Of a stretch of 64,000 nucleotides of DNA, positions 26,101 to 38,100 are shown piece after piece; the first letter of the stretch is position 1; each line of letters begins with the position of its first letter. The position numbers were made by a program, and so were the translations under genes. The DNA lies in contig DF236995.1 in the NCBI GenBank assembly GCA_000708835.1, positions 186,001-250,000 on the forward strand. Reading direction: 5' to 3'. The notes beneath the pieces were generated by a model, which had not been told where the DNA came from, did not search any database, and worked only from the letters and a program-made list of their open reading frames with translations. The DNA comes from Klebsormidium nitens. Taxonomy: Eukaryota > Streptophyta > Klebsormidiophyceae > Klebsormidiales > Klebsormidiaceae.

Positions 26101-29100
26101 TTCCTTAGGAAGGTTTCTTGTTTCTGTATTGACCCTTCGAAAGATGAGGAACGCTGGCTACAAACCTGTTAAGCACGGGGTGGCCTTCTCCATGAACCAG
26201 ATCGACGCCGTCACGCACATGATCGGCGACAGGAAAGAAGGTGGGTGGGCGTCTTCAAGAAGGGTCCCTCTTGCGTCTCTTCTCGTTTGTCGGTCATCAA
26301 GGCGTAACGTTCTTCCGCAATTGAGCAACGCTGGCTACATTCCTGTTAAGCACGCGGGGGCCGTTCTCTCAACCAGATCCACACGGTCACGCACATGGTC
26401 GCCGACAGGAAGGAATGTGGGTGGGTTTCCCAAGAAGGTGGCTTTCGTTTTTCTCCTCCTTGCGTTGAGTTCCTATTGTGCAGTAGTCATTTGAAAGATG
26501 AAGAACGCTGGCTGCATTCCTATAAACCCTGGGGGCCGTCTCCATGGACCAGATTGACGCCGTCACGCACATGATTGCGGACCGCAAGGAAGGTGGAAAG
26601 GCGTCGAACTTAAGGCTTTTTGCTTCTCTTCTTTTGGGTCGACCTTTGGTTGCGCAGTACTGTCTCGAGAGACAAAAACGTTGGTTTGTTGAGCGTGTTT
26701 CCTCGATTCTCTTTGCTTCTGTTTGTCTCCCTTCACTTTTGACTGACGTACTTAATCGATCGACGCGGTCACGCAAATGATCACCGACAGAAGGAAGGTT
26801 GGCGGGCGTCGAAAAGTTGATAGCTTTTCGCTCTCTTTCCGTTGGGGTCGACCTTCGGTTGCGCCATAATCTTTTGAAGTATCAGAAACGCTGGCTACTC
26901 CAATGTTAAGCAAGGGGTTTCTCGAATCGGCTGGACCAGATCCAACCGATCACGCACCAGATCGCCGACAGGAACGAAAGTGGGTGAGAGGATCTAAGAA
27001 TGGTCGCTTTTGCTAATCATCTCGTTCGTTGGTGTCCGGTTCGGCTTTGTCTGCAGAATTGAGGTCTGCTCGACTCTTTTAAGAGCGCTTTTCCCCCCTC
27101 TACTTCTAGGTCTCCTCCGTCTCACTCCAAATCTGCTCACGTACTGATGCGCATAGTCCTCAACGAGCCGGGCATTTAAGGGTCAAGGGCCGCGCCCTCT
27201 GCTCTTTCGATCAACAAACTCAACTCACAGTCGAGACGTAAGGCAGGGTTCGCCATCAGACAGAGAGTTGTCGGCGTTGGTCTCTTCTGTAAAGTTCTGC
27301 TTTTCACGCTTGAGTTTCGTGATATGACCCTAGAAGGATGCTTCTGATCCTTGATGAGGAAGCGAAGTCTTCAGTCGTCTGTCCTTGACCATTAGCGTAC
27401 TCTCCGCCGGCCCATGACGGGATATTTGTTGCTGGCGGGAATCTGCCAGATTAGACCTGCGTGATGGCCGCTTTAGCGCTGTACATTTAGATTCGTAACG
27501 GTTCCGTACCAAAATCTGTTGCCACGCCCGTTGCGCGCAGAGCCGCCTTTAGGATGCCAGGATGTGAAATTGCAGCTTGACTGCAGCGGGCCTGATCAGC
27601 GAATCTCATATTCACCGGTTGCTTTCCGAAGCAATGGCGTACTTGTTGTTGCCGAGACTCCTCGGCCTGCCAAAGTGGCGTATCGCGTCTTCTCGCTGGG
27701 CTGTCATTTGCTTTTCTGGTGAGACTTGAACTCCCTTGCGCTTCAAGATGCAGTGAGTTGTGGCCACCTATGCCCCCGCAACTGATCAGGAAGTGAGGTG
27801 GATTCAACCGGCCTTACAGGTGGCTGCGCGTTCTGGCTTCGTATAATCATTCCTAGCAGGCCATCATGTCCACGTTTCCATTTAGCCCTTGTACGATTGA
27901 CTTGTCAAAGTAACCCTGAGCTCTCTGCGGTGAGTTTCTTCTGTCCCGGTGAGACCAATCGTAACTGTGACAGCTCAATTTGCGAGCCAAATGCACATTC
28001 CTGGCGAAAAACTGAGAGAGAAACGAAAAAAACAAGGGACAGCGTTGACATTGTTCCAAGCCTGAGTGGAACCAATCTTTCAAGCCTTTGGTACCTGTCC
28101 GTGGCTGGTTTCACCTGGACACTAACGTAATAAAAGGCACAAAGCTGGATGTCCGGTCAATGTTTCTGCGGATTTGTTCAAGGTTCACACTGCCACAAAC
28201 CGCTTGTTCGTTGACAAATCCATAGTGTGGTTCGGTTGCTTGCTTATCAGATCCTCCAAAGCTACCATGAGGTCAAACTTTCACCCCACGCTGTGGCACA
28301 GTTGATACGAAGATCTGTAGTCATCGCTAATCTTGGATGATCTGGTTGCTTGCTCAATTGGACTTTTTTTGATAAGTTACACCAGTCAAACAGCACGATT
28401 GGCGCAGCCCCAGACCTGTATGACGAAGGTGTTGCTTGCGGAACAAGTCCAATACTATCTTGTTTCCGTTGGCAGGATCCAGTATCTCATCTCGTAATGA
28501 ATGCTCGTGTTGTCAAGCTGACAAAAGAACAAAACTTAAGAGTCTGCTGGCTATGACGAGCCGGGACGGCGTGCCAAAATTGCCACTCACCCATGCAATC
28601 TACACGTAGCCACTGTCTTGGGACGTATCGTACAATATAGAAAATCACATGTCGAGTCGTGGATGCTTTTTCCTCCTTTGCGTTGTGTGGAGGGCCGGAG
28701 CTGAAACCCTCATTTGTTGATGAGCATGGGGGCGTTTCCTCAAAAAAGAGGGTCGCCTTGGATTAGAGCTTTCTCTACTGGAGAGGAAGGACGTTGTCTG
28801 CAAGCTAGTCCAATTCAGCGCTTGTGATGAGCAATCAATCTGGCTGTCGTGCGTTGGCCAGATGTATCTATCTGGGCTTCGGATGGCGCTCTTGTGCTTT
28901 TGTGCTGCTTCTCACTGCATTTGGTTCGAATTCTCGCACCGGCAACCGAGATGAGAACCGTGTGACATGGTCGTCTCCCCTCACACGCCGTCGTAGGACG
29001 ACCCCATGTTTTCGCCGGCCAGAGTTGCTTGATCTTCGTTGAAGGAAGCGTAAAGTATGGCGGCGGGAACTAGCGCCCCGCCTGCCTTGACACAAGCCGG

Positions 29101-32100
29101 TCCACTGAAGACACGCGATGCCACAACGGCCGAAAGGGCTTCACTCATTGTCTGTGCTTGACAGTCCCTGTTCTTGTTGGCTTGCTTATAGTCTTGTGAC
29201 ACGCGCCACAATGCGCTGCAGTCAGAGTGGATCGGAAGCGCCGGCCTTTTCAGGTTCAGATTGTTGTCTGGCTCACTTGCGCAGACTCTATGCAGCTCAA
29301 GCGACGGTAGTGATGTTCGCTTCTCTTCTGTGCGGTGAACCTTGGCGCTTTTCATTGCGGCCGCCAATCCTTTCTCTGTCACTTGGGCGGGTGGGGACTC
29401 GACGTCCTGCCCACGCCTGCGCAAGCACCTGCTAATCCTTCTCAACGGCACAGGCCTTCGGACAAGGCGTTCCTGTATCTTCTGGGTGACACTTCAGCTT
29501 CCCTTTCTTCGGCCTATGATGGGACATCGTTGCTGGCGCGAATGGACCACAAAATGCCTACAGTTCCTGACGGCCATGAAGCAATGCACACTTTGATTTA
29601 GACAATGGACCTTTTCCAATGCCTTTCGTCCCCAGCTGCGCGTCCATTGAGACTGCGAAGGTGTTTTCTTGAGTGTCCATAGCGGGCTCATTGAGTCGAA
29701 TCCATAAACACCCACTGTCCCCTGAAGCGGACGGACCACGACTATACTTGCTAAAACTGAGGCGTTTCGGCCTGTCAAACATCGGATTGGCTCATCCTCT
29801 CGCATCGTTGGCTCTGCTGTTTGCTTCGCTGCTGACACTTGTGTGCCCTCACCGTCTATCCAAAATGCATCAAAAATGTTGGAGCAAAGTCGCTACCAGG
29901 ACTGTTGCAGGGTCGTTGGTGTCTTGCGAAACTTATCGATAGCCAGCTTCCATCCCTTTGTTGAGTCATGATATCATCCGACAAGACTGTTGCAGACTAG
30001 AACGGTTGCGGAAAGAGAATTTGCTATCAACGCATATGTCACCAAGTACATTCGTCAGGGTTCAGAACTTGGCACCAAGCACTCTTTGCGGTTCGTTTGA
30101 CAGAAGCAAATCATGCTATTGTGTGCTGGCAATGACGAGCCCGAGTGTTGGCGTGCCTGCCGCCAGTCCCTGTTCCGGTGTATCCGTGTACGAAGCCACT
30201 TTCGAGAAACTTGCTGTACGAGCTAAGGAGTTTGTAAATATGTCAACTCTTAGAAGCATTTTCAGTCATGCACTGTGATGAGGGCCGAGGCTGCGAGTTT
30301 CACATACTTAACGAGGATGAGGCACTTTTGTCGGGTATCTTGTTTGGAAAATACGGTGAAAACCAAGGACGGAGAATCGTAACATCTGCAAGTTTCCTTA
30401 GCTCGGCGCTTGTGATAGGCGATAATCCTGGTTGTCGTGCCCTGGCCATGCTTGTTTTTGGTTTGCATGACAGCGCTTTTGTCTTCTCTGTGCTGATCCC
30501 CCCTTGTTTTGGCCTGCAATTGTCGGCACCCGCAGCCGAGACGAGTCCTACTTCTTGTCTGCCTGACGCCTGTGAGCCTTGTAGGACGTGCACTCAGTAA
30601 GGCGTCAAGGATGGACTTTCAGCGATGGCTTCTTTGACGTTGCATTCATCTCCAGCGCGCTAACGCGCAACCGATGCAGCTCAATCCTCGATACTGACGT
30701 CCGGATTCTGTTCTGTCCGCTCATCAACGGTGGTTTACTGGATTCGAAAATGGCAGATTTGTGTCTCCTAATAACACGGGCGATCCCTGACGTCCCGCCC
30801 CTCTCTGTCCGACCTTCTGCTATTCTTCTTTTCTGAGAGACTTTCTCCGCCTGAAATGTCTCTCCGCTTGCGCGACGCTTCTGCCAAACTTGTTCGGTGT
30901 CCTCGTTGTATGAAGCAATCCACAAAAGACAGAGGATCAGAGGCTCTGGCTAGGGAACTACAGGTCGGGGTTCGGCAGTCAGAATGCGTCAAAAAATTGT
31001 CACCTGACTGCTGATTGTTTTCGCAGACTTTTCTTAGGTGCTTTTGTTTCTGCAAATGGTTCAACCTAACGTGTTACGATAAGGGACTAGTGGCAAGGAC
31101 GTGCCGTCACACGTGGCCTCCTCAAAGGCCATTGCAATTATGCTGTTGCTCTGATGCCAAGCACTCCTACTCGCGATGTCTGAAGAACCTACTCGCTAGA
31201 CATTTCACGTTGCAAAGCTGATGCTGGGGAATGATTCAGCGTGCATCTGGCTTGTTGTCTCTTGAGGGTTCTGACTTCAACGTTGACAAATTCAATCTAC
31301 TACTGCGCCGGCAAGCGCCGGCACTGCTGAGCTGATTCGCTGGTATTACGGCCGACCACCCACGCTGGGTAGTCAAGGCATTCATGATTGGCAACTAGCG
31401 GAGTAATTACTTGCCGACCCTGTCCAGAAGCAAAGAACCCGACGAGAGACGAGTTGTCTTGGTTTCCGGCTGGCTCTGAACTCTTTTGGCGGCAAGCACG
31501 GCGGTCGTTTGAAACATCTTTGAATAGAAGTTATGCTGGCAAAGGTCTGCTTCCACGAGCAATACGTGGGTTTGGTAAAAGGGCAGGCTTGAAGTCTTTG
31601 ACGGTGCGTCATTTGTCAGGCTCTGAAGGGTTTTGGATCACACTGGCGGCTGCAGGCAAATCTACGTCCGTGCAAAATGGAAAGATGGTCGCACGGATAC
31701 GAGCGCAGGGTCCCGTCTTGCCGAGCAAGTGCCTGGGATTTGTGCTGCGCAGTCCGACTGGTCTGAGCGTTCAGTCTCTACTCAAAGTTCGAGTAAAGAA
31801 CATCAAATGGAACTCAATGGCGACGCCGTATGGGCCTCTAGCTGTTTGTTGTAAAGAGGAGCCATGTAGAGCCTGCCCGTTGGCGTCGTTGCCACTCCGG
31901 ATTTTAAGGTCCGGAGCTGTCTCTGTCTTTTTTCTATTGACGCCTTGGACTTTCGCAAGGACTGCACCTCTTTACCTAACCTTCCATCAAACCAGGATTT
32001 CTGCAATGCATACTGATTTGGATAGGATTCCCTTGACGATTCAAGTGTACCTCTGAACGAAGTACGACGGATTGGTGATGCCGACACCGAGTGGCTGCTC

Positions 32101-35100
32101 AAGAGCGGCCACTCTCTCCTCTCAAGGCCCACTGAAGCCGCTATGTCGTGTTTCCGAATTTCGTTTACTGCTTCAGCCGCCCTTTCCAGTTTTCCCAGCA
32201 TACCCGTTGTGCCCTTCTGTGATTCTCGTCGGCAATTGTTGGAGGCCCTAAATGGCGGTAGATATCTCGGGTTTGGACGCGCAAGAAAACAAGATTTGTC
32301 GACAAGCGCCCGTTGATGCGCTTTCTTAATAGTGTTGATTGTAGGAGCTGCTAGGAGTTGTAGTCAGCCGCTCGGCTCGCGTCCTGCGTCGTTCTTCGAC
32401 CTGCATTTTGACGCCACCGGCTGTCACTAAGGGTCAGCCTGTCTCGCAGTTTTGAAGCAACCGTAGGGGAAGCTAAGCTTTGCGTCGGACTTGGCCTCAG
32501 AGTTGGCGTGGGCCTGAATTCCTGAGCATTGTATTCCTTTTAGAAAGACACGGTGCTGATTTATATGTGGACCTCGCTGAACTGGACGTCATCTTAAAGT
32601 TTCACGTCCCATTGGCAGCGATGGATTGGCTGCCAGCGTACTAGTCGACGCAATGCATGCCACTAGTAGAAGCGGAGCCAAAACCCCAAGTTTCAATTGA
32701 CTGCCTTCTACCAATTCACGAATTGGTCGCTTCCACCCACTATTCCTACTTGCCTTCCGTCTTTGGAAGCACCTTTATACGGTTCTCAAGACTTTTCTCG
32801 GAGACGTCCCCATCTTGGTCCTGGAGCAGAGATGCGAGCGCTGCGCAAAGCAGAAAGCTAGTACCTAAACACATAAGGAGCTTATTTATGGTTTGAGCAG
32901 TAACCAACTGGACGATTAATGGCATGAACGCCAGATGTGCAGTGCTCATGATGGGACCTTGGTTTGGCTGTCACGCTATGCCGGGCTCGTGGGTACTGTA
33001 GCCTCAGAAGCACTTACAAATAAATCGGAGTCTTTCACTTGCTTGCTTTTATCCGCTTAGCAGATAGTTGGAGAAATGAAATCGGGTGTTCAGCCTGGCT
33101 CTGAAGTCAACCTGACTTCTGCTGCCATGCCGTCGGGCTGTGAAAACGTCCCAACAAAGGGACACTGGGTTCCTCTCAAACGTCCGTCTTGCTTCATTCG
33201 CTTCCATGTTGGAGTTTTGTTGACCAACGAAACCGAAACGGAGTGTTTTCTAAAAACGGAAGGACAGCTTGCTCGCGTAAGGCGGACTTTGCGGTTATCT
33301 TTGGGACACGACATTGACCACTCATTTGATGAAGACGTGATCAATACCTCTTCAACAGTCAGACTGCTTTGCTCAGACTTTTGCGCTTGAACTTTGTTCT
33401 CTAGTGAAAAGAAGTGTGCTTTTTGTGCTCAACTTTAGATGGCAGAAAGTGACCATGCCCATCCAAAAATGCGCTAACTTTGCGTAGACAACCGCAACCT
33501 CCAGTTATGCCCTTCCTCATCAGCGTCACATTATCGACCTATGATGGGACATCGTTGCTGGCGCGAATTACCGGGGAACTCAGACCTGTCGCCTGATGGC
33601 CGCTCAGCGATTTTCACATCGGATCCCTTTGATGGCTTTTGCCGCTTGCTGCGTGGACAGCCGCATGAAGGATGCAAGAAAGTTCATCTGCTACAATTGC
33701 CTGTAGCGGGCCAAAAGAGTGGATCAAAATTGCTATCCACCCGCACCCTCTAGAGCATTGCTGCAATGCTGGTACAGTGAAGCCGCGCGTGTCTGTCAAA
33801 TCAGCAGAGCAGAAATGCTGCAGTCCGCTGGCCATTATTAGCCGGACGGTTGGTGTACCAATCGCCAACTGATTTCGTCCCAATTTACACAAGGCCTCTT
33901 TTTCAGAAGCAAAGGGGCTTTTATTTCACGTCGCGGATGCATCTTTCTAATCTATACTGTTGAGGGCCGCGGCTGTATCCGTCACAGGATCCATTGATTA
34001 CGGGGCCATTTGTCCATTACGTTTTGAATTGACATGATGTGGTAATCCATCGTGGAGATGCGTAATGTCTGGAGCTGTTTCAGCTCAGCGCTTATGATAG
34101 GCGGTTGTCCTGGCTGTTCTCTCCTAGGGCAGTCTCCCTTCGCCGCTTGATAGCCCTTCTGTGCCTTCTACCGGTTGTGGCTCGTGATTCCTTGCACCGG
34201 CAAACCAGAGGAGGATAACGTCAACTGATCGTGTCTCCTCGCACGCCAGGTTAGGCAATGGCCTTGACGTGCTTTGTGCCTTACTTGCTTCGTTTTTGAT
34301 GACGGAAACCGTACCTTGGACTTGTGCTTACTTGTCCAGATTGCAGTCCGAAGGGTTCCTCAAAAGGGGCACACTCGTCCTTTAGGAGACTACTGCTAAA
34401 GAAGACTCGCCAACGCACGCAGATGTGTACGATAACTCTTAAAGAGGGCTTGTTGCTTCGTTGTTTTGCGCTATGTGTACCGCCTCCGATTCCTTGAGGC
34501 GTGGCGCTGCTATTACTCCATGAGGTTGATAGCAGAGGTAACCTGCAGCCCTGTGGCGTTTGGGCAACGATAAGAGCGGGTGTTGGCAGCGACTTGGCCA
34601 CGAACGGCCCCAAATTCTGTATGAAGCCCAACTTTCAGCACTCTGAAAAGGCTCCCGCGGGTTCCATTTTTCAGAAGGACTCCGTCTCTATCTGCAAACT
34701 GAACAGGGCATCTTCTGGACAAGGGGAGCGTTGGCTGGCTAGCTCTTTTGGTTGAATCGACGTTGGTCTGTTCAATAAGATAACTTCCTCGCCAAGGGAG
34801 TCGCTGACAGGGCTGAGGCGTACCCTGAAATCTGCCCAAACCAATGTTCCGGCATCAAGGGCTGGTTTCAAGGTTTTTCCATGAGCTATAGGTATCTGTC
34901 GGGCTGTAACCAAGTACAAGACAACGATAGCGCTGACAACTCGGCGGACCAGAATTGCAAGTTCTTGAGTTGCGTCCCAGTCCCCTTTCAGCAACCCGAG
35001 TTGTCAAGGCAAAGATGGACGGGAATCCGGCCAACAGAGCTTGTTCTTCTTTTCTTCTTTCTGTTTTCGCTTCACTCTTAGCAAGGTCATCATTCTCCTG

Positions 35101-38100
35101 AACACATTCACGTCATTTGGGCCGAGGCCTTCCTGTTGGTCGGTCTTAGAAAGCATTTGTCCGTTGCTGCTTTTACTGTCGTTGTGGCAGAACCTCTACC
35201 TTTCAAAGGAATGCAATCAGGTCGCAAACCCCCGTATAACGTTGTTTTGATTTGATGCGGGTAATGTTGTGATGATTTGAAACGTGGCCAAGCAGATGTG
35301 ACTCATTTGACGCCGCACCTTGGAGTTTCCAAGCCTTGCCACCCGTGTGACTGAGGATCTTTGGAGATTGGGACACCACAGCGTTAAGCTCGAAACGCGC
35401 CCGCTGATCACTTGATATTACGATGGCAGACTCCGTTACAATCCTGATGAACCTTTCTCTGAAATAGGTTCAGAAAGCTCAACTTTTAGTACTGGGACGG
35501 GTAGGGTTAGTATGGTGGTTAGGGTGGGTGCGGGTGCGGAGCGGGTGAATTAACTGGGTTTGGGTTTTTAGTGTTAGCTCGTTCTTACTAGAACCTTGTA
35601 CTTACTAAACCTATTTTAGAGAAGTAATCCTGATGAGGCCAGGAAATAAGCTCTTCACGGGGTGCATGCCAAGCGTGAACTTTCCTCTGACGGGGGAAAT
35701 ATCGGAGCTGCCAGGAATCCTGGCTCAGTACGGACTTTCATCGTGCTCTTTCTCAGGTCTCTTTCGACCTACTTTTGCACGCACAGGTACTTGCCACGTT
35801 ACTTGTGGTCTTATTTTTTGTCCGCTGACATTTGTCAATCGGTGAGATCAACAGAATGGAAGTCTTCGAACGCTGTGACGACTCTCGTGAGAGCGAGGAA
35901 TCCCTGGTCAATGCAAAGGACGCTGATTTCGAGGCGGCGCTCCTCTAGCGCATTGTGCACTTTGCAATAACGAGGTTGCTTTCCTGCTGATCGAATCCCC
36001 TGCACCCGTCCAGCCCTGCTGGCAATGACGATGTTTTGATGGCGTTAAAGACGTCATATCTTGTGCAATCGGAAGCCAATCAGCTGACCATTTCAACAGC
36101 TGACAAGCTGGTTATCTACGATCTACAAACTATCCTTTCTCCCAGATTTCCAAACTAATATAGCTTTCGAAGGCTCTTCGGTGGTCCATCGGGCAGAGCT
36201 CCTCAGCGGATTCTGAGACGAGTGCGCCCATCAGCCCCAGAAACTTTCTTCCTGTGGGATGGATCGGCGCCTAAATCGGCACTAAGACAGACACCGTTCT
36301 TGTGCAGAGCCATTAATGGAAGGGTAGTCTTTACCGTCAGGCTACGGCAGATCTTGCAGCATCCTTCGCCTTTGAAAGCACTTGGGCGTTGAGAATTGGA
36401 TATCTAACTTGCTGTGGTATGGTCAGCAGATAAAGTAGGGGCAATGATGCGTGTCTCTGCTTTGCTGTGAGGTCGTTTTGTCGGCTTGTCACGAGTTTGC
36501 TGCATTCTTCGTGTCGGGAACCGCTGCTCAGAGGTTCCTCCTGAATCTTCTTTCTCGTGAGCCACTGATTTTTGTGAATTGCGTCAGTGGCCTAACTCAA
36601 CTCTGTGCTAAGTATGTCTACCCCCTATATGGGCCTTCCCTGTAGTCATTAAGCCGTGAGCTCCGCTTCTGCATCGCAAGGATTACTTGCTGGTCTGACT
36701 GCATCCGATGTCAGATCCGGTTCTTTCGTGGTGCTGAACATGATGCGAAGTTAAAATATCGTCAATTCCTTTTTCCAAATGTGGAATTCGGTCATGATGT
36801 GGTCACAATCGGTTGGCAAGGGCGGCCAAAGGCTGCGGAACGGCATACCACTGATGCCGCAAATCAGGAACGCTTGACCTTCTTCCCTTGGCCGTCATTT
36901 TTAATCTTTTTCAATCCTTCGACAGTTACCCAGCTACCCCATCCACCCCAGTCACTCAGCTACCTTGCTCAAATCAAGGAATGTTATCGGAGACCTCAGC
37001 GGAGATTCAACAAGGGTTAGAATTTTCTTACTGAACCGACGCGTGCGCCTCAGCAAATCTCTGAAAGCAACCAGGGGCGTTCATCGTAGTGTGAAAACGC
37101 CGAGTGGAGCCCATCCTCTCCGTATCGAATCGTTACCAACGGAACCTTACCCGTGTGCGCAGGGCCGTACTACCAGGCGGCCGCACGCCGGGGTGACGTC
37201 ATCCACACGAGCTGGGTGTTCGACTGCATCGAAGCGCGGGAACTACTACACGTGCGCCCCAAGTAAGTTTACAATCATCGTAGTTTCTCCTTCGTTCGGG
37301 ATGACCCATCTTGACCACCCCACTACAACGTATTCCTAAAGGCCCATTTTGTGGATTCTGCAGTCACGTCGATTTCCAGGCGGGGAGAGCATGCCTTATT
37401 TGGCGATCAGCTCGGTCTGTTTAGGCACAAGTCCACCGTTCGGATAATACCCCCGTCAAGATGCGGGCAACAAGAGCCGGTTGCGCATTCCGTTCGCCGG
37501 AGCTTCGACGTGAATCAATCGCAGATGTGTTCCGGGCGCGGGCAGGTTACTAATGTCCATTTCTCCCGTGCTTGCTGACTCGATTAGATTTCAAATCCAC
37601 GCATTGCCACGCCGTAATAGAGTTGTCAGGCGGGGCACTTTTCGCCAAGGTTCTCCTGAAAGATCAAGCTCAAGACATCGGTCGAAGACTTTCCTGCCTC
37701 ATGGAACGAGCCATCTGACGGAACCGTACCGCTGATCCACGCGGAGATTGGCGCCCGGCTGCTGACATGGGCACACCTCGACTGTTCCTGTGTGTTGTTG
37801 CAGTAGCGCTTGACTGCGGATATCCCTCTCGTGTTCCCTCATCCAGCTTTGTTTTGATGAAGTGAGGGCCGAAACCGGCATACCTGCCGATTGAGACAAT
37901 CCTTGGGAGAGTTGTTTAACATTAGTATTAGCTTATTAGGTTGCGNNNNNNNNNNNNNNNNNNNNCCACTATTACTCCTTTGGTATGCACCTCGGCATAC
38001 CACGTGGATCCGAAAAGCCATCCGATTGGCTAAGAAATCTGGAAAGCTTTGTGCAGCTTTTCGGTCGACGCGCACCCTTAAGACTTGGAAACACGTTTTG

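Larger units (their letters stand above)
26054..37162 (+). other. LIG4: LIG4 intron 17, 11.1 kb, no gene inside
   Basis: Exon 17 ends at 26053 and the matching phase and sequence (GPYYQAAARRGDVIHTSWVFDC) resume at 37163. Between them no plausible gene was found on either strand; open frames are short and without domains. The intron holds the exon 17 array, a degenerate kb-scale repeat (27.4-34.3 kb) and a MITE at 35451-35625. Confidence 0.85.

Noticed and set aside
26129-26494. Possible separate BRCT-like gene after exon 17
   Set aside because: It is made of decayed tandem copies of the exon 17 end, without the rest of a BRCT domain.
31388-32056. 222-codon plus-strand open frame in LIG4 intron 17
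   Set aside because: No recognisable domain, and the surrounding sequence belongs to a degenerate repeat; treated as chance.
29100-34900. Retrotransposon or DNA transposon coding region in the long intron
   Set aside because: Looked for reverse transcriptase, integrase and transposase motifs in the open frames and saw none.
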